In this document: positions 41,152 to 50,800 of the stretch, one piece after another | Layout of the letters: each line of letters opens with the position of its first letter | How positions within the stretch are numbered: the stretch's first letter is position 1 | Assembly (NCBI RefSeq): GCF_019733395.1 | Contig: NZ_JAIHOO010000001.1 | Location: forward strand, 1,550,001-1,614,000 | Origin: Lysobacter sp. BMK333-48F3 | Lineage (GTDB): Bacteria; Pseudomonadota; Gammaproteobacteria; Xanthomonadales; Xanthomonadaceae | Length of the DNA stretch: 64,000 nt | Direction: 5' to 3' | Program-made: the position numbers and the translations under genes | Notes under the pieces: model-generated | The model's input: the letters and a program-made list of their open reading frames with translations, nothing else | Told to the model about the DNA's origin: nothing | The model's database searches: none

Positions 41152-42038
41152 CAGGCGTCCCCGTCGTGCGCGGCGAGGATCCCGTCCCAGGAGGCCGAAG
41201 CGAGCTGCGCATCCAGCTGCTCGCTGGTGCGGCAGGCGGCGATCCACACCGCGGCGCCCTCGGTGAAGGCTTCCAGCAGTTCCAGGTCGAGGGTGGTGAT
41301 GGCCGGCCCCGGGCGCACCCGGTCGGCGTACAGGGCGCCGAGGGTGCGTTCGCCGTCGAGCAGCGGCAGGCAGACCAAGGCGCTCAGGCCGGCGGCGATC
41401 ACCGAATCGCGCGACGCCAGCCAGGCCTCGCGGCCGATGTCGTTGGCGACCACCGCGCGGCGCAGTTCCAGCGCCTTGCGCACCGCGCCGACGCTGCCGC
41501 CGAACTCGCGCGCGCCCAGCCGGCCCGGGTCCAACGCCAGGCTGGCGCGGACCCGATAGCCGGCGCCGTCTTCGAGCAGGACGAAGCCGCGCTCGCACTG
41601 GGCCAGTTCGACCACCGCGCGCAGGCTGCCGTCGAGCAGGTCGCCCAGGCCCTGCACGCCCTCCAGGCGCGCGGTGTGCGCGGCGGCGACGGCGCGGCGC
41701 GCGATCTGGCCGCGTTCGGCCGCGGCGATCTGTTCGTCGGCGAGCGGGGCGAACTCGCAGTACACATCGCCCAGGCGCAGCCAGCAGGTGCCGTCGAGGG
41801 CGAGGCCGCGCGCGCCGGCTTCGATGCCGTCGACGAAGCTGCCGTTCTTGCTGTCCAGGTCGCGCAGGCGCCACAGGCCCTGCTCGAACTCCAGCAGGGC
41901 ATGACGGCGCGAGATCGAGGCATGGGCGACGAACAAGTCGCAGTCCGGCGCGCGGCCGATGCTCACGGTCTCGCCCGGACGGAGCGCCCGGGCGATCGCG
42001 GCCTGGTCCGGCGGGTAAACGATCAAGCGCGCCTGCAT
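41151..42038 (-). CDS. FHA-GAF protein
   Basis: A 295-residue cytosolic protein: an FHA domain (about 24-90: VSIGRAPDCDLFVAHASISRRHALLEF, LRDLDSKNGSFVDG), which binds phosphothreonine, followed by a linker and a GAF-type sensor domain (about 130-290: VELAQCERGFVLLE, LVCLPLLDGERTLGALYADR). It is the first gene of the four-gene operon. By analogy with other FHA/kinase pairs it probably docks on an autophosphorylated kinase and passes on a signal from its GAF domain. The FHA key residues (Arg, Ser, His, Asn) are present. Confidence 0.9.
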   Translation of the reverse strand: MQARLIVYPPDQAAIARALRPGETVSIGRAPDCDLFVAHASISRRHALLEFEQGLWRLRDLDSKNGSFVDGIEAGARGLALDGTCWLRLGDVYCEFAPLADEQIAAAERGQIARRAVAAAHTARLEGVQGLGDLLDGSLRAVVELAQCERGFVLLEDGAGYRVRASLALDPGRLGAREFGGSVGAVRKALELRRAVVANDIGREAWLASRDSVIAAGLSALVCLPLLDGERTLGALYADRVRPGPAITTLDLELLEAFTEGAAVWIAACRTSEQLDAQLASASWDGILAAHDGDA

Positions 42039-42115
42039 CGGCTCATCTTAGCGCGCGCCCCGCGCGCCAGGCAGCGCCCGGCGGCGGCGCGCCGGCCGGG
42101 TCCGAAGCGGGCGGC

Positions 42116-42955
42116 TCAGGGCCCGAAGTCGCGCAGGTAGGCGACGGAGAACTTCAGCGTCGCGGCGCCGGCGATCAGCTCGCCGGCGTGGTTGTCCAGG
42201 TCGCGCGCGGCGCGCCATTGGTCGCCCAGGTACAGCCCGGCGCGGGTCGTGGCGCGAGTGCGGAAGTTGTCCAGCGCGGCGATCGCGTCGGCGTAGTCCT
42301 CGGCCGCGACCGCGGTTTCGGCCTCGTCCAGCAGCAGGTCGAACGCGGCCTGTTCGGTCGCCGGCAACAAGTCGATGCGCGCGCGCAGCCAGGCGATCTT
42401 CTGCGCCACCACCGCGTCGGTGGCGCGCAGGTCCGGCAGGACCAGGAACTGGGAGAAACCGCCGGTGGTGCCGCGCGCGCGCACGCTGCCCGGCGCGACC
42501 TCGTCGGTGATGTCGCGGAACGCGCCGCCCAGCGGCGCCTTGAACAACCGGAACGAGCTGCCCGGCGCATAGCTCAGCGCGTGGGTGTGCACTTCGACCC
42601 GCACGCTGCGATGGAAACTCAGCCCGCCCAAGGCCGGCGGCTCGATCGTGATCAACAGCGGGAACGCCGGGTCGAGCTGGGTCAGGCTCAGGTTCGGCAG
42701 GCGCGCGAGCAGGGCGGCGTCGGTCAGGCTGACCAGTTGCGCGCTGATGCCCAGGCTGGAGGCGGACAGGCCGCTGGCGTCGTCGAAGCTCAGGGTCAGG
42801 TCGGCCAATGGGACGCTGCCGGAGCCGACGGTCACCGTGGCGGTGTCGCCGGACACCGTGACCGAGACCGGCACGGACTGCGCCGATGCCAGGGACGAGA
42901 CCAGCAGCAAAGCGGTCGCCGCGAACAACTTCCACGCCAGCGTCGGCTTGGCCAT
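42116..42955 (-). CDS. exported hypothetical protein
   Basis: A 279-residue secreted protein: signal peptide 1-25 (LLLVSSLASAQ), then a beta-rich N-terminal half (VSVTVSGDTATVTVGSG..LSFDDASGLSASSLGISAQLV..) and a helical C-terminal half (about 180-279: DAVVAQKIAWLRARIDLLPATEQAAFDLLLDEAETAVAAED, quoted in part). I cannot name a family with confidence. It lies 77 bases upstream of the FHA gene on the same strand and may be co-transcribed with the signalling operon, which would make it a candidate extracytoplasmic sensor or effector. ATG 42955. Confidence 0.65.
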   Translation of the reverse strand: MAKPTLAWKLFAATALLLVSSLASAQSVPVSVTVSGDTATVTVGSGSVPLADLTLSFDDASGLSASSLGISAQLVSLTDAALLARLPNLSLTQLDPAFPLLITIEPPALGGLSFHRSVRVEVHTHALSYAPGSSFRLFKAPLGGAFRDITDEVAPGSVRARGTTGGFSQFLVLPDLRATDAVVAQKIAWLRARIDLLPATEQAAFDLLLDEAETAVAAEDYADAIAALDNFRTRATTRAGLYLGDQWRAARDLDNHAGELIAGAATLKFSVAYLRDFGP

Positions 42956-43294
42956 CGTGATCCCCCTGCGGGTCGTTCCACCGTCGCGGCAGGCTAATCG
43001 GAAATGTGACCCCTGTCTCTAGGTGTTTCCCCTCAGCGCGGACGGACGGCGCCGGTGCGGCGCCGGAGCCGCTGATTGCCCGATTCAGGATCGCCGGCCG
43101 GGCCGACCGACGGCGCCCGCCTGCCGCGGATGGCGCCCGCGGGCCGCGAGGACCGCGCAGGCCGGGGCGACCGGCCGGCGCGCGCCATGAGGGTTTCTCC
43201 CCAGGCGCGCTGAGGCGAACTCCCGATGGGATCGCCCGCGGGCGCTGCGAATACTCGATGAACGCCGTCCGTGGCGGTTCCGGAGCCTTTCGAC
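42956..43294. other. divergent intergenic region
   Basis: About 340 bases between the exported protein and the subtilase gene. It should hold both promoters. A short GC-rich stretch rich in CGGCG occupies the middle; no hairpin, repeat or small gene stands out. Confidence 0.5.
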
Positions 43295-45781
43295 ATGCCT
43301 TCCCAGTTCGCGCGTCACACCCTTCGCGTCAGCGCCCTCGCCGCCGGCTTGCTCGCCAGCGGCGTCGCCCTCGCCGACGCCCACCTCGATCCGCAGCTGC
43401 TGTCGCGGATGGCCGCCGCGGCGTCGGCCGACCGACTGCAGATCGTGGTTAGCTACGAGCAGTCCGGCCCGGTCACCGCCCCGCAGATCGCCGCGCTGAA
43501 GGCGCTGGGCATCGACACCGGCGTGACCATGCGCACCCTGCCGATCGCCGGCGCGCTGGCGACCCCGGCCGAGATCCACGCCCTGGCCCAGCGCGACGAC
43601 GTCGCTTCGATCTACTGGAACGCGCCGCTGCGCTATTACAACCAGCAATCGCGGCAGATCTCCGGCGCGGCCCGGGTCACGGACAACCCGGGCGATTTCG
43701 TACGCGCGATTCCCTACAGCGGCGCCGGGATCTCGGTGCTGGTCAACGACTCCGGCATCGACGCCAGCCACGACGACCTCAAGTTCCGCGAGCACGTGGT
43801 CGAGAACACCCTGGGCACCACCAACCTCAACTCGCTCGACGGCATGCTGCCGATCACCTACACCGAGGGCCTGATCAACACCGACCTCGGCTCCGGCCAC
43901 GGCACCCACTGCGCCGGCACCATCGGCGGCAACGGCGCCAAATCCAACGGCCAGCACCGCGGCGTCGCGCCGGGCGCCGACCTGGTCGGCTACGGCTCCG
44001 GCGCGGTGCTGCTGATCCTCGATGCGGTCGGCGGCCTCGACTACGCCGCGACCAAGCAGTTCAGCTTCCGCCACCCGATCCGGGTGACCAGCAATTCCTG
44101 GGGCAGCAGCGGCAAGTTCGATCCGCTCAATCCGGTCAACATCTCCACCTACGAGCTGTACAAGCGCGGCATCGTCAGCGTGTTCGCGGCCGGCAACGAC
44201 GGCCCGGGCGAAGACACCCACAACCCCTACGCGCAGGCGCCGTGGGTGATCTCGGTCGGCGCCGGCGAGAAGGACGGCGTGCTGACCGGCTTCTCCTCGC
44301 GCGGCAAGCGCGGCGAGAGCGGCAGCTTCACCATGCCCGACGGCCGCGCGTGGACCTACGTCAACGAGCCGAGCGTGGTCGCCACCGGCGTCGACGTGAT
44401 CTCCACCCGCGCCCTGACCGGCGCGCTGCCGGCCACCGAAGCCCAGCACGACGCCGAAACCCTGCCGGCGGCGCAGCTGCCGTTCTACACCCACATGAGC
44501 GGCACCTCGATGGCCACCCCGCACGTGGCCGGCGTTACCGCGCTGATGCTGGAAGCCAATCCCAACCTGACCCCGGCCCAGATCAAGGCGATCCTGCAAC
44601 GCACCGCCAGCAACATGACCGGCCGCCTGCCCTGGGAAGTCGGCGCCGGCCACATCAACGCCTACGCCGCGGTCGCCGAGGCGGCCGGCATCCGCTACGG
44701 CTTCGGCGGCACGGTCAACTACCTGCGCGCGTTCAACGCCAACGCCATCCTCTCCGGCGGCGTGCCGGACCTGCCGTTCTCGGTCGACTTCGCCCCGGTC
44801 GGCGCGGTCGAGGAACAGAGCTTCACCGTCGGCAGCGATATCGCCTGGGTCAGCGCCCGCGCCACCATCGGCGAGAACACCCTGGCCCTGGTGCTGACCG
44901 ATCCGGACGGGATCAAGTACGGCTCCTCGATCGCCCTGCCGGTGCTCGGCGACACCGTCACCACCGGCGCCCCGGGCAAGCCGGGGGTGTGGAAGGTCAG
45001 CGTGCGCGGCATCGGTTCGCTGTCCGGCACCGACCTGGATCCGGCCAACGTCACCAACGGCTACGCCCTGCCCGGGACGGTCGAAGGCACGGTCGGTTTC
45101 CTCAAGAGCGGCGGCTACACCGGCCTGGACGACGTCGCCAGCCATCCGGCGCGTTCGGCGATCGAATACGCCGTCGCCCAGCGCCTGGTCGACGGATACT
45201 CCGACCGCACGTTCCGCCCCGACGCCAACCTCAAGCGCAGCGAACTGGCGCAGTACCTGTTGATGGGCCAGAGCGTGCGCCAACACCTGCCGTTCGACGG
45301 CCGCTCCAGCTTCAGCGACCTGGGCACCGGCGATGCGCGCTATGCCTATGCCGAATCGGCGGTGGCCCGCGGCGGCGCGCTGCGCGACCTGAGCCAGGCC
45401 CAGGACGGGGTGATGGGCACGCTCAACGGCGCGTTCCGCCCCAACGACAACGTGACCCGGGTCAGCCTGGCTTACTCGCTGGTGCAGAGCATGGCGCTGC
45501 AGAACGAAGCGCGCGCCTTCAACGGCTCGCTGACCGCGTTCTACGACGGCAAGCGCATCCCGGTCGACGACGCGGCGACGATCCCGGCCAACCTGCGCGG
45601 CTACGTGCAGCTGGCGCTGGACCGCGGCCTGATCAACGCCCGCTTCGCCGTGACCCAGGGCCCGTTCGACCTGCAGCCGACCCTGCACGCCTACTTCGAC
45701 CCCAACAAGACGATCAGCCGCGCCGCTTTCGCGGTGGCCGCAGGCCGCTACCTCGAGGCCTACCGCAGCGCAGAAGACTGA
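43295..45781 (+). CDS. exported subtilisin-like protease with C-terminal SLH-like repeats
   Basis: An 828-residue S8 peptidase. Signal peptide 1-29 (GLLASGVALADA). An inhibitor-I9-like propeptide may follow (about 45-110). The catalytic domain has Asp152 (VNDSGIDASHD), His202 (GSGHGTHCAGT) and Ser405 (MSGTSMATPHVAG), with oxyanion Asn near 301 (AAGNDGPG). A beta-domain covers about 470-600. The last 220 residues hold three SLH-like units (about 609-660, with the EYAVAQRLVDGYSDRTFRPDANLKRSELAQ signature in parts; about 670-735; and about 755-825). SLH domains normally bind cell-wall polymers of Gram-positives and cyanobacteria, so their use here is unusual. GTG at 43271 is also in frame, but ATG 43295 has GGAG at good spacing. 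Confidence 0.92.
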   Translation: MPSQFARHTLRVSALAAGLLASGVALADAHLDPQLLSRMAAAASADRLQIVVSYEQSGPVTAPQIAALKALGIDTGVTMRTLPIAGALATPAEIHALAQRDDVASIYWNAPLRYYNQQSRQISGAARVTDNPGDFVRAIPYSGAGISVLVNDSGIDASHDDLKFREHVVENTLGTTNLNSLDGMLPITYTEGLINTDLGSGHGTHCAGTIGGNGAKSNGQHRGVAPGADLVGYGSGAVLLILDAVGGLDYAATKQFSFRHPIRVTSNSWGSSGKFDPLNPVNISTYELYKRGIVSVFAAGNDGPGEDTHNPYAQAPWVISVGAGEKDGVLTGFSSRGKRGESGSFTMPDGRAWTYVNEPSVVATGVDVISTRALTGALPATEAQHDAETLPAAQLPFYTHMSGTSMATPHVAGVTALMLEANPNLTPAQIKAILQRTASNMTGRLPWEVGAGHINAYAAVAEAAGIRYGFGGTVNYLRAFNANAILSGGVPDLPFSVDFAPVGAVEEQSFTVGSDIAWVSARATIGENTLALVLTDPDGIKYGSSIALPVLGDTVTTGAPGKPGVWKVSVRGIGSLSGTDLDPANVTNGYALPGTVEGTVGFLKSGGYTGLDDVASHPARSAIEYAVAQRLVDGYSDRTFRPDANLKRSELAQYLLMGQSVRQHLPFDGRSSFSDLGTGDARYAYAESAVARGGALRDLSQAQDGVMGTLNGAFRPNDNVTRVSLAYSLVQSMALQNEARAFNGSLTAFYDGKRIPVDDAATIPANLRGYVQLALDRGLINARFAVTQGPFDLQPTLHAYFDPNKTISRAAFAVAAGRYLEAYRSAED

Positions 45782-45813
45782 CTCTCTCCCACCCGGGCAA
45801 GGACGCCCCTCAC

Positions 45814-45844
45814 AACGGCCCGGCGGAGTTCCGGGCCGTTTTTT
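45814..45844. terminator. bidirectional terminator shared by the subtilase gene and (before integration) mnmE
   Basis: AACGGCCCGG and CCGGGCCGTT form a perfect 10-bp stem with a 7-base loop, followed by T6. It terminates the subtilase gene. If the island were removed, mnmE would end four bases away on the opposite strand and use the same hairpin. Confidence 0.88.
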
Positions 45845-45860
45845 ATTTGCCGATGCAAAA
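45843..45860 (-). repeat. island end, attachment site distal to mnmE
   Basis: On the minus strand it reads TTTTGCATCGGCAAATAA, coding for FCIGK and a stop exactly as MnmE ends, but without the rest of mnmE. It matches the other end at 15 of 18 bases; homology stops outside this core. Confidence 0.88.
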
Positions 45861-46206
45861 AGTGACGGAGCGCGCTAAGTGCCTGTTGTACCAAGGGCAC
45901 GGGGCCGCCCCCTTCGGCGGTGGACCATTTTGTGGACCAATCGAGCCCAAAACCCCCGTTTGGACATTCTCCGCCAGCTCGAATGTCGCCGTGCGACGGG
46001 GGACATCAGCAACTAGCTGGCGGGCATCGATCGACTTTCGGATTGGCGCCAATAACGGGGGAATTATGAGAGTCGCTGCGCTCTCCTGCCGTCTATGTTG
46101 CCTCCACGCGCTCACGGCGCACTTGGGAGAGCTTAGATGGAAGGGAAATCAATACAGGTGTTGAGGATCGGCTGCGTCACCGCACAAGTCGGCTCAGCCG
46201 GGTAGC
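45861..46206. other. left island margin without a convincing gene
   Basis: About 350 bases. A direct motif TGGACCATTTTGTGGACCAA occurs at about 45925-45946. One open frame on the minus strand runs into the att core and ends in FCIGK but has no family-like content. This is where an SGI1-type integrase could have been lost, but nothing recognisable remains. Confidence 0.5.
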
Positions 46207-46695
46207 GTGTCAGGCGCGCGGGCACCAGCGCCGCTCATCGCCCACAACCAAGGGCTGCCCAGTGACTTGGTTCTGAGTCGCCTCGAAGGCGTTCGCCGCT
46301 TCGGCCCAGGCTGGATCGCCAGGTGCCCTGCGCATCGCGACCGCGATCCTAGCCTGTCCATCGCCGAGGGGGATGACAGTCGCGTACTGCTCCACTGCTT
46401 TGCCTTGTGCAACCCACTGGAGATCGTCACTGCGATTGGTCTGACCATGGCCGACCTCTTCGTCCGTGTCCCCAACGCTCGCACGTCGCCTGCAGAGCAA
46501 GCGCTGCTGCTCACCAGACTGCTTGATACTCGCCGGGCAACGACCTGGAAGGGTATCAAGCTTGAGCTCTCGGTGATTGCGGCCGCATGCACACAGTTGC
46601 GCGCCGGCATACCGCTGAGCGATATCGATAGCCAAAGGATGCTTTCAACCAGCGAACGGATCACCGCGGCACGGGAGGTGTTCCGTGGACGATAG
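46207..46695 (+). CDS. primase-type zinc-finger protein (CHC2-like)
   Basis: A 162-residue protein with the zinc-binding module of plasmid and phage primases near the N-terminus: CPAHRDRDPSLSIAEGDD..VLLHCFALC (about 39-74), equivalent to the CPAH..HCFAGC pattern; here Leu replaces Gly in the last loop. No catalytic primase (Toprim or archaeo-eukaryotic) domain follows, the rest being helical. The start is a GTG at 46207. It overlaps the start of the RepA-like ATPase (GTG 46685) by 11 bases. This gene pair is typical for replication modules of integrative elements and cryptic prophages, so it marks the island's origin. Confidence 0.75.
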   Translation: MSGARAPAPLIAHNQGLPSDLVLSRLEGVRRFGPGWIARCPAHRDRDPSLSIAEGDDSRVLLHCFALCNPLEIVTAIGLTMADLFVRVPNARTSPAEQALLLTRLLDTRRATTWKGIKLELSVIAAACTQLRAGIPLSDIDSQRMLSTSERITAAREVFRGR

Positions 46696-47773
46696 CCTCG
46701 AAGCACGTGCTTACCAAGCATTGGCCGAGGAACGCCGTCGATATGAAAGGCGTGTCGATCTGGTCTGTGCGGCCAGCATTCCACCTCAAGCCATAGATTG
46801 GTTGTGGAGGAATTACCTGGCCTGCGGTGAGTTTCATCTGTTGGCAGGCGCTCCAGGGACAGGCAAGACCACGTTAGCCATGGAAATCGCCGCGGTTACC
46901 AGCGTCGGAGGCGACTGGCCTGACGGGTCGAGCTCCACGCAAGGCAAAGTGCTGATCTGGACGGGTGAAGACAGCATCGAGCACACGCTGGTCCCCCGAC
47001 TTATGGCCGCTGGCGCCAACTTCTCAAACATCGATGTGGTGCAGGGCGTAACCAGTGGCGAAGACGCCAGGGCCTTTGAACCCTTGATGGATCTGCCGCT
47101 CTTGGAAGCGGAAGTGGAGCGCTTTTGGCAATGTACAGCTTGTAATCATGGATCCCATCGTCAACGCAGTCGCTGGCGATGGCCACAAGAACACGGAATT
47201 GCCCAGAAGCCTGCAGCCAGTCGTGGACATCGCCCAGCGAACCAAGTTGTGCGTCCTTGGAATATCCCACTTCGCCAAGGGCACCGCTGGAAGGTATGTC
47301 GTAGAACGCGTCACCGGTAGCCTAGCGTTTTCGCCTTAACTCGAATGGATTTGGTGACCGTCAGCGGGCGCGGCGAGGCCGAGGAGCGTCAACGGGCCTT
47401 GGTGCGGGCCAAGAGCAATCTTGGGCCTGATGGAGATGGCTTTTTTGTAATTGAAGCCATCGAAGTGGCAGAGGGCATTCCTGCCTCTATGATGATCTGG
47501 CAGAAGGCCCTGGTTGGTCAGGCTAATGAGTTGATGGCTCAACTCGAAGGCGTAAGGGCGAGCACCAGCAAGACCGATGAGGCCGCCAGCTGGCTCAAGT
47601 CCGCACTGTCGCTGGGGCCCAAGCCCTCAACCGCTCTCCTGGAGGAAGCAGCACAGGTGGGCTACACCGCGAAAATGATCCGCGGGACCTACGAGAAACT
47701 TGGGGTTGCCTGGGAGCGCGTCGGGTTCGGCCCCGGCAGTCACATAGTGTGGCGCCTTCCCAACGCTCATTGA
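46685..47773 (+). pseudogene. RepA-like AAA ATPase with two compensating frameshifts
   Basis: The reading frame begins at GTG 46685 (MDDSLEARAYQALAEERR) with Walker A LAGAPGTGKTT (residues 53-63) and VLIWTGEDS. It breaks at the TTTT run at about 47123-47126: one extra T shifts the frame, and the continuation FGNVQLVIMDPIVNAVAGDGHKN (Walker B VIMDP; quoted in part) is in the next frame, through SHFAKGTAGR..GSLAF. A second shift near 47329-47333 (one base missing) returns to the first frame and runs ALTRMDLVTVSG.. to 47773. Restored, it would be about 360 residues, the size of RepA-type hexameric helicases. The shifts may be real decay or sequencing/assembly errors. Confidence 0.82.
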
Positions 47774-47786
47774 TGCCATACCAATC

Positions 47787-47819
47787 CATAGATGCCCACC
47801 CGTCGAGTGGGCATCTATG
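47787..47819. terminator. bidirectional hairpin between convergent island genes
   Basis: CATAGATGCCCAC and GTGGGCATCTATG form a perfect 13-bp stem with the loop CCGTCGA. It separates the plus-strand replication remnant from the minus-strand restriction operon. Confidence 0.88.
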
Positions 47820-47849
47820 CGATCTAAGGCTTCTAAGGGAGCGGCGCCT

Positions 47850-50800
47850 TTAGAGCCGCGACAAGAGCCCTTCCACTGTGCGCTCTACAACATACTCGGC
47901 TGGCGACTCGCCAACCGCTAAGGCTTTGAAGTGCGCCTTGCCACAGTTGATCTTGCCCTCTTCGATCGGTCGCAACGCGTCGGTAAACAATCCGCCCTTG
48001 GTTTCGACCACGAAGTACAGGCGCTCCTTTCCATCTTCATCCACCACTAGGACCGCCCAGTCCGGGTTATAGGTACCGAGGGGGGTCGGGATCTTGAACC
48101 AGCCTGGTAGCTTGGCGTAGACCTTGATCGCGTCGTTTCGCTCCAGTTCGGTGACGAAGTCGCGCTCCACGTCCGAGTCGTAGACCACGTGCTCGTACAC
48201 GGCCCTTTCCGTGTTCATAAGCATGTTGCCAATGTACCCGCGCAGTTCGTTCTCCTCGAACAGCTCCTGCGCATAGAAGTTAGCCACGCCGACGCGCTGG
48301 TACTTGATGCCGTCTACCAGGGCCAGTCGCTTGCAGCGGTTGATGGCTTCCGCGGTTTGCTCGATGAACTGCTGTGGGTTGCGCTTGAAGTCCTCTAGGC
48401 GACGGCTGCCGACCAGGATTCGCTGGATCGAACGTCGGGTGAGCTGGGTGCGGTCCTGCAGGTCGGTGAGCACATCGGGTAACTCGATGTCGTTTTCATC
48501 CAGCGTGACAATGGCGGATCCGCGCTGCTCTTCGGCCTCAACGCCGCCTCTGCCGATCGCCAATCCGGCTTTCCGCCACTGCAGCCGCGCCTTGGCGATG
48601 CGCGGTGACTCACGCACAGCCTCGATGCAGTCTTCGATCAGTTTCTCGTTGTCGAACTGCACCCGGTAGGTGGTGCGATGCTTGATACGGTCCCACAAGG
48701 CCTTAAATTCAGGGCTGTCCAGCACCGCGCGACGCACTGGAATGATGTCGAGGCGCTTGTTGGCATCCTTGATCTCCAGGCGCCCGGCCAGCTTGCGTAG
48801 GATAGCCACCACAGAGTCCCGCTGTGGCTCAAACGCGGCCGGCAATTGTACGGTTCCCTCCTTGATCGCGGTGCGCAAGGCGTCTTCGACCTTGCCCTTC
48901 GCCGTTAGGTAGCCCTGCTGCTGCAGCGCCGTCCAGAGCACCTTGGACTGCTCGACACCCAAGGGCGCCGCGCTTCCGTCGTCAGCCGCCACCGAAACCG
49001 CCGCGAATTGTTCCGGTGCGACGACACCAAACCGGATGCCGATCCCGGTCTTCGGGTCCTCCAGTTCCTGCTGCAGCCCTTCAGCGAAGGCCTCGAAGGT
49101 CTCGTTGGCGATCACGGTCAGGGTGTTGGTATCGAAGCCCTGCACGCGCTCACCCTGCTGGTTGACGCACAAACGCAGGCCACGACCGATTGACTGTCGC
49201 CGTTCACGCTCGGTACGGATGTCGCGCAAGGTACAGATCTGGAAGACATTCGGATTATCCCAGCCCTCTCGCAGCGCGGAGTGGGAGAAGATGAACTTGA
49301 GCGGCGTGGCTAGATCGAGCAGCTTTTCCTTGTCTCGCATGATCAGGTTGTAAGTGTCGTCATCGGCCTTGGTGTCGCCCTTGGTGTCCTTGAATACTTC
49401 GACGCTCTTGCCGCCCACCTTCTTCTTGTCCACAGAGAAGTAGCCGTTGTGCACGTCCTCGGCGACGTGCTCCATGTCCAGCTCCTTGAACAGGCTTTGA
49501 TAGTCCGGGTGCTTCGCCCAGTGCCGATACTCTTCCTCGAAAATCTGGGCATAGACACCCTTCTGGGGGTTGCCGTCTTCGTCGTACTCGCGGTACTTGG
49601 CGACCTCGTCGATAAAGAACAATGAGAGCACCTTGATGCCCTTGGGCCGCAGGCGCTTCTCCTTGTCCAGGTGCTCCTTGATGGTGCGCTTGATCATCTG
49701 ACGCTGTATCGCGAGCGGGTCGACATCGCCCCAGGCCTCTCCGGGCTTCAGGTAGACCTCGCCCCCGGGCACGCGAAGCTCCAGGTGCTCCGCACCGCGC
49801 CCCGAGCGGATCTCGCCAATCCGGCAGTCGCGGTACATCGCCCGCCCTGTCTCCTGCTCCAGGTCGAAGCCGTCCATCACCGTGACCTCGCGCCGGCGAA
49901 CTGTTCCGCCTGATTCGACGTCCAGTTCCACCTTCGCTGACAAGGTGCCGCGGCTGTTCTTGACCGACAGAAGGCGCACGTAAGGCTTATTGTTGGCGCC
50001 TTCCACCGTGCCCGAGGCCACCTCGATCTGCTTGACTAGGCGCTGCTCATAGGCGTCCACCGCATCCAGGCGATAAACCATGTGGTGCTTGTCCACGTGG
50101 GTAGCCGAATAGCGTAGCGTGCACAACGGATGCATCCGCTCAAGCGCCTTGCGACCACGACCTTCCAAGCCGCCGTCCACGCTTTGGGGCTCATCCACGA
50201 TCAGAATCGGGCGGGTGGCACGAATCAGATCGATCGGTTTCTCGCCGCCGGTTTTCTCGCTGGTGCGGTACATTACGTTCTTCGACTTTTCGCGGCGCTT
50301 GACCTCGTCAGATTCTTCCGCCGCCGCCGCGTCCTCGTCACCGAACTTGTTGATGGCGCCGACGGTAACCACCATCACCTGGATGTCCGGGCTTGTGGCG
50401 AAGTTGCGCACTTGGCCCAGCTTGGCCGCGTCATAGATGAAGTAGTCGCAGGGCGTGTTGGCATACAGACCGCGGAAGTGGTCGGCAGTGATCTGCAATG
50501 ACTTGTACACGCCTTCCTTGATCGCCACGGACGGAACGACGATCACGAACTTGGTGAAACCGTAGCGCTTGTTCAGCTCAAAAACGGTACGCAGATAGAC
50601 GTAGGTCTTGCCGGTGCCCGTTTCCATTTCCACTGTGAAGTCACCAGTGGATAGCGCCAACGACGGCGGCAGGCCATTGCGCAGTTGAATGGCCGACAAG
50701 TTGGCGTGCAGTTCGTCGTCCAGCAGGGTCAGCCGGTTGCCGATACCCAACGCCGACTCTTCCATGCCCTGCTCCAGCGCCAGCCCCATCTGCGGCGATG

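Noticed and set aside
45843..46115. A minus-strand open frame ending SVTFCIGK
   Set aside because: The end is the att core, not part of a protein family. The rest has no family content; it is a frame by chance that runs into the duplicated mnmE end.
47841..47865. A REP-like fragment (GGAGCGGCG .. GAGCCGCGAC) over the res stop codon
   Set aside because: The left and right halves match but the centre does not, and it overlaps coding sequence; it may be chance in GC-rich DNA.
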